DNA from: Phytoseiulus persimilis
Lineage: Eukaryota; Arthropoda; Arachnida; Mesostigmata; Phytoseiidae
Assembly (NCBI GenBank): GCA_037576195.1
Contig: CM075101.1
Coordinates: forward strand, 992,001-1,056,000
Direction of reading: 5' to 3'
DNA: 64,000 nucleotides
Positions 42,903 to 53,104 of this stretch are shown piece by piece; position 1 is the first letter of the stretch, and each line of letters starts with the position of its first letter. Both the position numbers and the translations under genes were made by a program. A model generated the notes under the pieces. It saw only the letters and a program-made list of their open reading frames with translations, had not been told where the DNA came from and made no database searches.

Positions 42903-45900
42903 GGAAGCCCTGATGCCGGAATTAAAGGAATGTTAACTAGCATCTCAATTGGGAATCCGGGATATCCGAGGATTTGTCGGGTAGCCTAGTTGGTCGTTCC
43001 GGGGCTCGGAATCGAAGAGTTGATGTCTATTACGAGACGCTCCAACTCAAGCATACAGAGAGTTTCCACGGCTTGCGGGTTGCTCTCCATTGTTGCGAAA
43101 CATCCGTATATATTAGGGGAAAATGTTCAGAATAGGCCGGAATCCGGTGCATAACCAGATTCATTTTGAAAATTCGATCGAAAACCTTCATCAGATAACG
43201 AGCCCGGCCGATAGCGAACCCACCAGAAAAAGGACCCGACGAATCTTGTGCCCTTCCGATGTGAATAAGGGTTATCTGGTTGGTTCGCTGTCTGTAAAGC
43301 TAGAGAGAACTCTGAAGTTTGCTCGAAACTGCACTCCTGAGAGCTTGTGTTTCCAGCCAAGAGAGTTTCATTCGGCCAGATAGGAACTCACGGCACTCTT
43401 CTACTCAAGCGCACGAGAAAACTCTCAAGAGAGCTCGCATCGTGGGAGCACAACAAACCTTAAGCTGCGACGACCAGTGGAAGTAGTCGGAATTCTCGCC
43501 CATTTCCAGATCTCAGCCTATACTCTCCCGGGGTTTGCGAGCCGTTAACTCCAACCGATACGGGAACCATGGGGTCTTGAGGAGCTCATTTCCTCCTGTT
43601 GCACTATGGAACGAACACGACCTTCCCAGATATCCCCCGATCCAGTGTTGCTCCGGAATCGCTACTTGTCATTAGTTTTCGGACCGGAGACTCTCTGGAG
43701 AATATCTACAATGTTTCGATCTACGCTTTATTCCAACAGGAAGGCGGAATTTCGGGCATGAAAATGGCCCCGCCGAAACCCATCGACACCCACGGTCACC
43801 AGCCGAAACGCCGTCAAGTGTTGGAAGATTCGGAGAGCAAGCACAGCGAGTTCGAAATGACAGTGATCGCTCTGGATCCTCGCTAGCGCTAGGAGGTTTT
43901 TGAAGCTGAACAGGCAGCAGCCCAAATCAGCGATTCTACACGAGAGGTAGCCTGAGACTGAGACCTGCCACCCGCCGCAAGTTCTCCGCCATCGGGCCCC
44001 CATTTGTGACTGTTTCTCGGACCGCCGATCCTCCCACTCCCGACGCGCTGCAAAATATCCAAATTCCAACATGAACTAACACAAAATCCGACCATTCATC
44101 ATCCGGGAAATAATGATGTCAACTGCGGTGAATGTCTTGAAGCCTCCTGAAGCTTTTGCTTGAAGCTACTTTTTCGCATGTCCGCCTCCGCATCGGACCA
44201 GGCCACTGGAGAGAGAGAATCTCGGGAACAGCCCTGTTGGCACAGGTGAAGGGCTCTTCTCATAGCCGCAGCGCCTGTCAGTGTTCAGAGATGGAATATC
44301 CAGGGAGCCCATCGAATGACAGAATCGCTCTGCTCTGACTGCACCCCCCCCCTCTCCCCGCGATTCTACCGAAGTTTTGAGTGCGCCGAGATCAATGGAC
44401 CCGTAATGGGAACTCCTCAGAGCTGGGTGATCGCATTGGTCGCTCAAAGTTGTGTATCTGGCCGGAAGGAAACGCTCCTGTCGAGAGACCTTCTCCGCCA
44501 GCAGTAGTCCCTGTACTCGCCTCGGGAGCAGCCGTTGCTAAGGCTTCATGAGCAGGACTTCTCTTCGTAGCTTCGGGCGTGCTGCGATTGGTAACCCAAT
44601 AGGTTTCGTCGTGGTCGTCCGCAGTCGGAATGATGTAGGTTGAGGTGAACGAACAAGTTAAGTGAGCTCGCGGATCGATTGATGACTGAGTTCACCCTCC
44701 ATTGACCGCCTCGGCCGTCATCATCATTGTCATCAACGTTGTCTACGTCAGTGGCCAATGAGATAATGAAACTTTCAACGATGGCTAGTAGCGTTCCTCC
44801 GTTCCCAACCTTCGTGTATTTCACGAGTTCAACTGAAATTCCATTTCGAACAGATCCTGGTGCTGAAATACCCTTCGATAGTTGCTCTCTCTTTCTCCGG
44901 TCAGCATCCGTAACCTATCGGAAAGTCCTCTGATCAAATGTCATCTATTGGAGCCTCTTGAGTCGTGAACTTCGAAGCTAGGTTGATCGAAGGAACCTCT
45001 TCGGAGGATTTGCCTCGGCCTCTAGCTTCCATTTTGGGTAGACAGAGCGGAGGACGTCTGAACCCGGTTGTCTTTCGCTAACCAGCAACATACACCCGAG
45101 CTGAGCCTTCTAGGCGTGGAGTTCAACCAAATGGCCACCTCGATAAATTTGAAATGGTACACACGACAACGAAACGGATGAGGTATGTCGGGGTTCCGTT
45201 TGTCATCACAGAGAACCTCCAGTGAGGTCGGCGGCTTTCAAATTAGGAGATTTGTTCGCGCTCTGAACCCCACTCGAATTCACGAATTTCCCACGCAACC
45301 GATAGAGAGGAAAGCTGGTCACTAAGCTCCGGCTGGCAATCTTCGGCCCCAAACCGCGCCGAGAACACCGGGTAGGCTCCACGTGGATGACTGCTCGACC
45401 GGCCACCTGTCGGCGAGCCGTTCCTCCTCAGTTGTTGATGTTCCGTCCGGCGAACAGTCGAGGCTTTTACTTCGGATGTAGAGCATGCAGCCAGATAGAG
45501 ATTCGAAAGTTTGATGTCGAAGTTCTCATCCTCCACGGGAATCGGTCGTTCTCCATCGGTTGATGTACCCGTCTATGCACCCATGTGTCACTTGATTGAT
45601 GCATAGTCATTGATGAGCCCAGCTCTCTATACCAGAGGTATCTGAAGTCCGGCTCGCTCTGGAAATTCTGCGGGTCGCAGTGAACTTCACAACGGGCACC
45701 TCGTCGGGGACGCCGTTGAGGGCAAGAGTCGATTCCACGATCCGCGGGCCAGGCCGCCGCAGGACCTGAATCTGGACTCTGTTTGATCGGAGCCGGAGCG
45801 TCGCAAAGCCCCGGTACATGCGTCGCGGATCCTTCGGAAAAGCCCGACGACGCTCCAATAGCTCCTCCATGTTTCACGTGGAGAAAACTTTAGAGTGGCC

Positions 45901-47155
45901 CCGCGCGTTTCTCTCGTGGACACTCCCTTTCCATACGCCCGATACCAGGGAAAATTTCGGTCGTTCGTGGCTAGAGAAGGAGCGTAAAACTGCATTTCCG
46001 AAACTACATGTACTCTCTCGACGCTAGCTGGAAATGGAGCCAAGTTTTTTGGTGTCCTTTACTCGTTCAGTTCCCTCGTTATCGGCGCGTCGCGGCAACC
46101 GTCATCGTCGTATTCTTCCTATTCTTCATCGTTCTTGCCCAGCCACAGAAATTACGCGTGTGGCTACGCTTCGGAGAGATTTCGCTCTGGGAGCGAAGTC
46201 TGACCAAGTATCATGGCTCTGAGAACGATGTCTCCACGGAACTGTGGGAGTTAGAGATCCCCAACAAGGTTCCGGGAACTCCAATGAGCACAGCGAAGCC
46301 ATACCTTCGGACCCCGTTCACGCTCCTCAGAATATTTCGGTGGATCCGCAGAGTGGTAGTGTGAATGCGGAAACTGACAGTTGGCTCGGGCGAACAAGTC
46401 CACTCGGAATCAGATGGGAATAGAATCCTCTAGGGGTTGAACGTGATGTTTACGCGGATTAGCTGCAGCTTGGCCGAAAGCCTATTCTAGAATCTTTCAA
46501 GATCATCGCAGGAGCTGTAAAATATCATTAGTCCATAATCGGGTGTTGTTCTTCTGGTGTTAGATGGAGTCGTTTGGATGACGGGCCGGCCGCCATTGCG
46601 CGAAAAGAAGAAGGGCTGCAAACCCTACAGAGCGCAGAATCCACCCGACCGGAGACGTATGGACACGGTTAAACAGAATCGAACGTCACAAAACCTGAGG
46701 AAGCTTCATATTCGTCCTTTCCAAACAGCGATTTTCATGGAGAGCTATCGCGAATCGGCTCCGTTCGACGTCGGCGAGTCACGAAGAGTTTAACATCAAG
46801 TCAATTTTCAATACGTCTCCAAGTGACTGTTACTCCATAATTCGTCGTGAAAGACCTACACTCGAGCCCTCTGCGAAGTGCGACCTGACCATTGCGATCG
46901 TCATGATGGTAGTGAAGCCTCACACTTCCAACACGTGCGATCACCTTTTGCAATGTACCCAGTGGGATTGCGAGCCTCCATGATGTCCGGGGCGGTTTTG
47001 ATGCCCCTCTTTCTTCTGGGTGGAAAGATAGATGATGGTTCGACCATGAGGTGAAAAAACAGATGCAACGATCGGACTTTGCCCCTACTCTGAGGATTCC
47101 GGACAAGAAATCCACCTGGAAGAGCTCAAGTTACCTGTTGTGACAGGCATGGGGC

Positions 47156-47225
47156 GGGGGGGGGGGGGGGCAGTCAGTAGCTCTTAGAGACCTGATGCCC
47201 GGGACGACCGCCCCCCCCCCCCCCC
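47156..47225. repeat. G15 … C15 inverted homopolymer pair
   Basis: Fifteen G (47156–47170, preceded by GGGGC) and fifteen C (47211–47225) are separated by 40 bp. The two tracts could pair into a 15-bp GC stem, and the G tract could also form a quadruplex. No target duplication is visible around the pair. Confidence 0.8.
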
Positions 47226-49949
47226 TCGCTACGCTACTGCGTGTACCGCAAACTTGCAATCATCTCAAGCTTCAATTCGAGATCGAATGCATGGCACCAA
47301 TACTCTCCGGGATCGCGCGTGCGACTCTGTTCCCGTAAGTGAAGATGCGTTCATCAGGTTTTGAGCACGAGCAGGTGTTGCGGGCCCCGAAAAATGGCGC
47401 GTGCAATGTAAATGCGATTTGCCCGATCGTCGCTTGACACTATGTCCACCATTGTTATTCATACAGCTATTCCAGTGAGACCGCCCGCCCGCCCGCCTCC
47501 CAACCAATCCCCAGGAGTCTGCATCGAGCAACCGGACGACAAGTACAACAGTAGTAGCTCCGCCACTGGTAGTAGCAGCAGAAGCACTCTCACGATTCAC
47601 AACTCTCGCACGCGGACTCGCGCAGCGGCTGCAGCGTCGGCGGCAATCGCCACTCGTCGCTTGTGTCGTTAGTGGCATGGCTGGAGTTTCTCGGATGATT
47701 CGAATGCTTGGAATACGCCGCATGCTATTGGAGTGCGGAGGAGGAATGGAGTGAGCGGCGATAGCCAGTCGGCCAGCAGCAGCAGCGGCGGCGGCAGCGT
47801 CTACCACCGACCAGCCTGGTTAGACGAGAGGCGAGAGAAAGAGCGCCATCGTGCCGGCAGCGAACGAGCTAGCGAGACATGGAGAGTCACTCGGAAGATA
47901 GGTATCGAGAGAGAGCGTCCGCGAACCAACCCACCGAGCAGCTAGCCAGCCATACCGAGCGTCAACAACCACGGCGATGAGAGCAGCCCTCCTGTGACGA
48001 ACGCTCTATCGTCGTACGACGCCGTTGGTGGAAAGGCAGCTCTGCACTCACCTGACGTCACTGAGCTCCAGAGCAGTGCAAGCTTCTAGTTCGATTGAGC
48101 GCCAGGAGACAAGGATACAGTAAACAGATCCCAGAGGAATAGAGAATAACGCCAACCAGGGAACGAGCTCTCAATCAGCGCACACGGGCCTATGACGACC
48201 CTGAGTCACTTTTCGGTCATGGGTATCATCAACTTTCTCCCGGCTGCAACAACCTCAACTCATCTTGTATTGAGTGCGGTTGATTTTCGTACGGAGTCCG
48301 ATGGGATGAAAATAGAGAGCTGGGCATCACGAGTAAGGCGGGTACAGCCAGCCTAGAACGGCATCTTTCGAACTCCGGTACCAAACGATCTGTCAACTGG
48401 ATCACCGCTGCTACAATCGGAACGCGGTCTTGAGCATTCATGATGAATTAATCGAGACCGATTTCCGTCCGACAAGCGATCGCTCCGTCGGTCCGTGAGT
48501 CAGCCTGTCTGTCGGCTATGATCGGTTGAGCATTCTGTACGAGTCGTCTGTTCGATGGCTCGGGCGTTCGACAATTCAAGTTCTTATGTACGCACTTACT
48601 GTCGGCTCTCGTTCTGCCAACGAAAGGGCAGAATGCCTTCCTGGTGCTCTCGTCACCCAGGCCATTGGTTAGTCCGTCGATGTTACGATCAGTCTCGCTC
48701 CGAGAGTCGGACTTTGAATAAAAGATAGAATTCTCCAGGAACTCAGAGGAACGGAGAATGAAGCAGCAGCGATCATTGAATCCGAACTTGGAATCCAACG
48801 AAGTTGTCACAGTCTTTCCCGGAGATTTATTGATCCCCTCCCATTCTCGCGAAACTCTTGAAAGTTCTAGGTGCGCCGGGTGAACGGTCGAACTCCTTAC
48901 GAGCGAGATCCACTTCAATTCACTTTCCGTGGCTTCCATCATCATGGCCAGCCTGACTTGCAATTTTGCCCATCGCGTAGGAAGACCGCTTCTGGTCCGA
49001 TCGGAAATGTCAGCACCGTGTAAATTATTCTGCGATCCTCACGAATAGGTTGAAGGATCGTTGCCAGCTCTGTCTCATTGGGTCCTCGGTTTCTGATAAA
49101 TGTCCGGGATTTCGCGTGAAGAGAGTGACTCATCTCGCCGGCAAGCGAGTAAGCGAATGAGCGAGCTAGCCGGCTAGCTAGCGAGCAATGAGATGACTCA
49201 TTTTATGAAACCATTCGCTACAAACACAAGTTGGCCCACTATTCCATTCGATGCTATGTCCTGGTGCTGGCGTGCGATGGCTGCTGCATTCCAAGTTTTT
49301 CGATTCGACCGAACTCGAATATCCGTTCCGTGTTCCGCATCAAGACTCTGTCATCGTTCCACGTTCTAATTTTATATACTGCTTAGCCCCAGCGCCGCTT
49401 TCGGAGACAGCGATTCCGAGAGGAAAGGACGCTTTGACTGAGCTCCTACTGTAGGATGAATCCCACCTAAAAATAGTCGCATGCAGGAATACAAACTCCC
49501 TCCGGATTGTTTCAGCGCTGAAATCGCTCTCCGAGGGGCACGAAGCTCCAGCTGGTACTCAGCAACTCTGACGATGGAAATCAACGGGCCTCTGCGCGGC
49601 GGATTCGCTTCCTTGCACGCCGTAACGAAGAGCTCCTCGATCCGGGACGTCTCTGCTCTCGGAAGACAGATCTCAGAGGAATGGCCCCGGCAAACTTACG
49701 CCGAGCATCTTGAGTGAATTCAGAACAAAGGTTGATGATTTCATTGGGAGCGCGGCTTTATTTACAGGGTTTGCGATTTCCTTCCCCACTTGGGACTCAC
49801 TCGGTCAAAGAAATTATTTAGACGGGGCAAGGCGATGCCGAGGATGCTGACGGTCAACAGCAGCCTCGTCATACTGCTCATTGATTTTACATCGATGACC
49901 GTCGTTTTCTAACTAATTTGTTATTTTCAATACGATATCGAAAGCCTAA

Positions 49950-49955
49950 TTTATT
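49950..49955 (-). other. candidate poly(A) signal of the TEAD gene
   Basis: AATAAA on the − strand about 410 bp past the TEAD stop codon, in an AT-rich stretch. It is the nearest canonical hexamer I saw; another lies near 49757. The position is plausible for a 3' UTR end but the call is an inference. Confidence 0.35.
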
Positions 49956-50367
49956 TACCTATGTAGAAGGTGACTATGTTGGCACATTTGTTGGTGGCGC
50001 TCTTCCTACCTAAGGACTCCGTGTTTGTTTGATGCACCAGGGCCGGTGTTGCGTTTGATTTGGTGCCGAGCACTTGACTTCCACCGGAACAGAGAGTCGA
50101 GCTACAGATTGGAAATATGAGCGACGAACGATTCTGACGGAGTCATCGCAAGTCGCCTTACTCGAGATGTTTTCGTTGTAGTTTGTAGACGTCAATTACC
50201 ACGAGAGCCTCGTGGTAGCCATGAAATCGACATGGAGTCAATCTATCGGTAGGAAGGTTCATGGATGTGTGTGTATGTGTGTGTTTGTATGAAGCAACGG
50301 CACACGGCCGAACGGCGAACTGGACAGATAAAGCATTCATCGAGTTCGGTCTGACGGCGGCTCCCGA

Positions 50368-51723
50368 TCAGTCTTTGACGAGACGGTAAACGTGGTGCTG
50401 TGTTCCATGCGCGGCCGAAGACACCTCAAACACGTAAGCAATACAGAGTAGGGTCTCTTGTGTGTCCCTGTTAGAGACAACTTGCAAGATTGTGAAGTTT
50501 TCGAGCACTGAATTCATCATGTACTTCTCGGGAAGTCGTTTGAGTTTGTGAATGAAATTGATGACGTACTCGCACATTGGCGATCTCTTAACGCAGTACA
50601 CAAATTGCTGCGTGTCCGAACATAGATGTGGGTATTCTGTCTCGACTTTTTCCACCACTTGCTTGCCGAACGAGCACACTTTTGTAGAACTTGATACGGT
50701 GACGTTAAATGGTGACTCGTAGACACTGGTGACTCCGTAGAACGCGTGGTTATCATCGGTTATGTTGCCAGTGTTGAGGTCGGCCCAGAACTTGACCAGG
50801 AAGAACGCGTCTGATGGTCCACGGTCGAACAGTTCTTTGAGACCGCCTTTCTTGTCGGGAAACTTGTCATATATTTGGCGAATATCAATGGCTTCTAAGG
50901 GCGAACCTGGGTCATGTGGAGAAGGTCCTATGTGAACGAACAGGTGGCTCTTAGCTTCGTCCTCACTACCGTTACTATTGGCGCTCCCGTTCGAGTTGGT
51001 GTTGTTGTTGTTGTTGTTATTGTTGTTGTTAATGTTTGTGTTATTGTTATTATTATTGTTGTTGCTGCTAAGTCGCGATTCTACGAATGCCGAAAATTTA
51101 CATAGCTTCAACTTCGAGCTTCTTATTCTCGTCGAATTCATCGGTGACGGGGGTCGCATGCTCGACATGATTCCAGGGGGGGGCTGCTGTTCCTGTTTCA
51201 AGAGCTCCGTCGTGTCCGCGCCACAAGGGAACGGTTTGATGTCCAGAGATGAAGGTGGAGCTGCCCACAAGCCTTGCGCGTAGCCCATTAGAGAGGGATA
51301 CTGCAGACTGGCCACGCTGCCCACGCTACCGAGTCCAACTCCGGCCGAAGTCGACGGCATGCCCCCGACCTTGATACTCGCAGTTGTCGAATCGGGCGCA
51401 TTACTGGCTCCCGAGGTCTTCATTTTCGATTGGTATTCTCTTGCTCTCCGACGGGCGAGGACCTGTATGTGACTTGACACCTGCTTCCGTGTACGTGCTT
51501 TCCCGGTGCGTAATTTGATGTAGCGTGCGATGAGCTCGTTGCGGCCGTACATCTTGCCTTCGTCACTAAGGATGATTTTCCGCCGACCACAGGGAGGGTA
51601 GATATCCATCGCTTCTTTGAAGGCCTCTTCGATATCGAGACTCCAAACACCCTCGGCGTCTGCCTCGTCTGTTCGGGTGTCGCGTGAGCTGGAGTCCTCG
51701 GACAGGTCGTCGTCCGGAGGCAT
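50368..51723 (-). CDS. sd: TEAD transcription factor, scalloped orthologue, intronless
   Basis: DNA-binding end point of the Hippo pathway: it binds MCAT-type sites through the TEA domain and recruits Yorkie/YAP and Vestigial-type co-activators in the nucleus. The 451-residue frame is complete from MPPDDDL to the family C-terminus HHVYRLVKD. The TEA domain is at about residues 25–102 ([49 protein letters not shown]). The YAP-binding domain runs from about residue 204 to the end ([18 protein letters not shown]…[45 protein letters not shown]). The cysteine of [13 protein letters not shown], an acylation site in mammalian TEADs, is kept. An Asn-rich run (about residues 221–250) interrupts the start of the YAP-binding domain. 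TEAD genes usually have many introns; this one has none. No poly-A tail or decay shows, so it looks functional. Confidence 0.97.
   Translation of the reverse strand: MPPDDDLSEDSSSRDTRTDEADAEGVWSLDIEEAFKEAMDIYPPCGRRKIILSDEGKMYGRNELIARYIKLRTGKARTRKQVSSHIQVLARRRAREYQSKMKTSGASNAPDSTTASIKVGGMPSTSAGVGLGSVGSVASLQYPSLMGYAQGLWAAPPSSLDIKPFPCGADTTELLKQEQQPPPGIMSSMRPPSPMNSTRIRSSKLKLCKFSAFVESRLSSNNNNNNNNTNINNNNNNNNNNTNSNGSANSNGSEDEAKSHLFVHIGPSPHDPGSPLEAIDIRQIYDKFPDKKGGLKELFDRGPSDAFFLVKFWADLNTGNITDDNHAFYGVTSVYESPFNVTVSSSTKVCSFGKQVVEKVETEYPHLCSDTQQFVYCVKRSPMCEYVINFIHKLKRLPEKYMMNSVLENFTILQVVSNRDTQETLLCIAYVFEVSSAAHGTQHHVYRLVKD
51000..51066. repeat. GTT/ATT trinucleotide tract coding poly-Asn in TEAD
   Basis: A nearly pure run of GTT and ATT triplets on + reads as AAC and AAT codons in the TEAD frame, giving two long Asn blocks parted by Thr and Ile and followed by Asn/Ser/Gly. 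Pure triplet runs change length easily by slippage, so this part of the protein is probably variable in length between individuals. Confidence 0.85.
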
Positions 51724-52123
51724 TTCGAAATCTGGTTGAATTTTGGAGCGGTGTTGAAGAACCGTTGGCAGAAGAAAATTACCGATAAGCTACCGTCGAC
51801 AGTCGACGGTGCTGCTGCGTGGACCACACTAAAGCACGATTTCCTTCACTTGGGGCTCACGTGTCCCCTTCTCCGCTGCTGCTCGGCACTAAGTTCCGTT
51901 AGGCACCACTCGTCGGACACTCAGTTCAGAAGGAACATCAGTCGCAGAGGCATCACCGATGAAGGCGGAGATTTCTGTGCTCTTCTATGAGGTTGCTGGC
52001 GAGCAAAAGAACCGTTCTATCAATCGTCTATGTGGCTAGTTCTGGTTTCGGCGGCACCAGTTGTAGAGGTGGTGTTGGTGGTTGTGGAAAACACGAACTA
52101 CGACGATGACGATGAAGACGACG

Positions 52124-52148
<25 letters not shown>
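52124..52148. repeat. (AC)n microsatellite upstream of TEAD
   Basis: About twelve AC units, followed by an imperfect AC stretch to about 52156. It lies about 400 bp upstream of the TEAD start codon, probably in the 5' UTR or promoter region. Confidence 0.9.
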
Positions 52149-52155
<7 letters not shown>

Positions 52156-52743
52156 GCTATACACGACTAGCACACTTCAAGCTGGCTATGCTCCTTCGTA
52201 TCCTCCTGGCGTATTTGTCGTTGGTTCAGGGTGGCACAGCGATTTCGAATCTCATCGATGAATGAGCGCTCACAGAACTGCCCTAGAGCCTTCACTCGTA
52301 ACTGCTGCTGCTGTGCAAAATTGATTCCAAGCTGCCGCTCCGAGAGCAGAGTGTGAGTGTTCGTAGCTGGTGGCCCGCCTCGACTGCTATGATCGTCGTG
52401 CGGAATGGCACAGAAGAAAATTGGCGAACACGAGGAAGGAGGTATTGTATGGAACGTCGGTTTTGAGGGCACAGTTGCATCGACGAGATCGTCCGATGAC
52501 CGATCGACGGATCGACCGATCAACCTATCGCCCAACAGTCCAGTTCGTCGGCGCGTGCGTTCCGGAGCACCTCAGCTCGCTGCTCACTCAGCTGCGTGCG
52601 AACATTCACGCGGGTACGTCTTCCTACAGGCACTCAAACATACACGAAGAGAACTTGGAGAGGCGCAACGACGGAAGATCGAACGAGCGACCGATCAAGC
52701 GAACGAGTGAGCAGGCGAGCGAGTGTGTGAGGGACTAGCAATA

Positions 52744-52819
52744 GACCGACCGACCGCCCGACCGACCGACCGAACAATTGACCGACCGACCGAACTGTGG
52801 ACCGATCGACCGACCGATA
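52744..52819. repeat. (GACC)n tetranucleotide microsatellite
   Basis: Imperfect GACC units run for about 75 bp, broken by GAACAATTG and GAACTGTGG. GAGC-type tetranucleotides precede it from about 52685. It lies about 1 kb upstream of the TEAD start codon. Confidence 0.85.
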
Positions 52820-53040
52820 GGTCGTCCTCCTATCCAAGTTCAACTGAGCGACGTCTCAGAGAACGATCAGCCGCTTGTGAGAACGCTGAACAATCAACCA
52901 TCGGCCCGAGGCACAAACACTTTACTCGGCGGATGGCTGGACGTACGAACGCACGGATGGAAGGTTCGTCCAAGGAGTGGACGAATTGACTGAATGACCG
53001 TTCAACCAACCGAAGGGTGGATGGGAAGAACACGGAGCAA

Positions 53041-53104
53041 CCAGCAGCAGCAGCGGCAGCAACAGCACACCCGCAACAACAGAGCCGCGGCAGCAGCAAG
53101 CTAG
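53041..53104. repeat. CAG/CAA-rich low-complexity tract
   Basis: CAGCAG, CGGCAG and CAACAA units dominate about 60 bp on +. It lies 1.3 kb upstream of TEAD. Short frames here read Ala/Gln-rich but have no supported start or homology. Confidence 0.6.

Larger units (their letters stand above)
41909..49949. other. gene-poor stretch with LINE fragment and G/C tracts
   Basis: Holds the LINE fragment at 42.74–42.90 kb and the G15/C15 pair at 47.16–47.23 kb. Purine-rich and CAG-rich sequence lies at about 47.76–47.95 kb. Two TGACTCA motifs (49126–49132 and 49194–49200) flank a 16-bp palindrome. A + frame at 46008–46364 (118 codons, one hydrophobic segment VAATVIVVFFLFFIVLA) is the only open frame with a membrane feature; without homology or splice evidence I do not call it a gene. 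Confidence 0.5.

Noticed and set aside
42982-42993. tRNA A-box-like TAGCCTAGTTGG
   Set aside because: No B box (GGTTCGANNCC) or cloverleaf pairing follows at the right distance.
47265-47807. 180-codon frame on − with an Ala run
   Set aside because: The Ala/Arg/Ser composition comes from CAG/GCC-rich low-complexity DNA.
48448-48963. 171-codon frame on −
   Set aside because: Complete from ATG to stop, but without any motif or splice context. Length is within the chance range.
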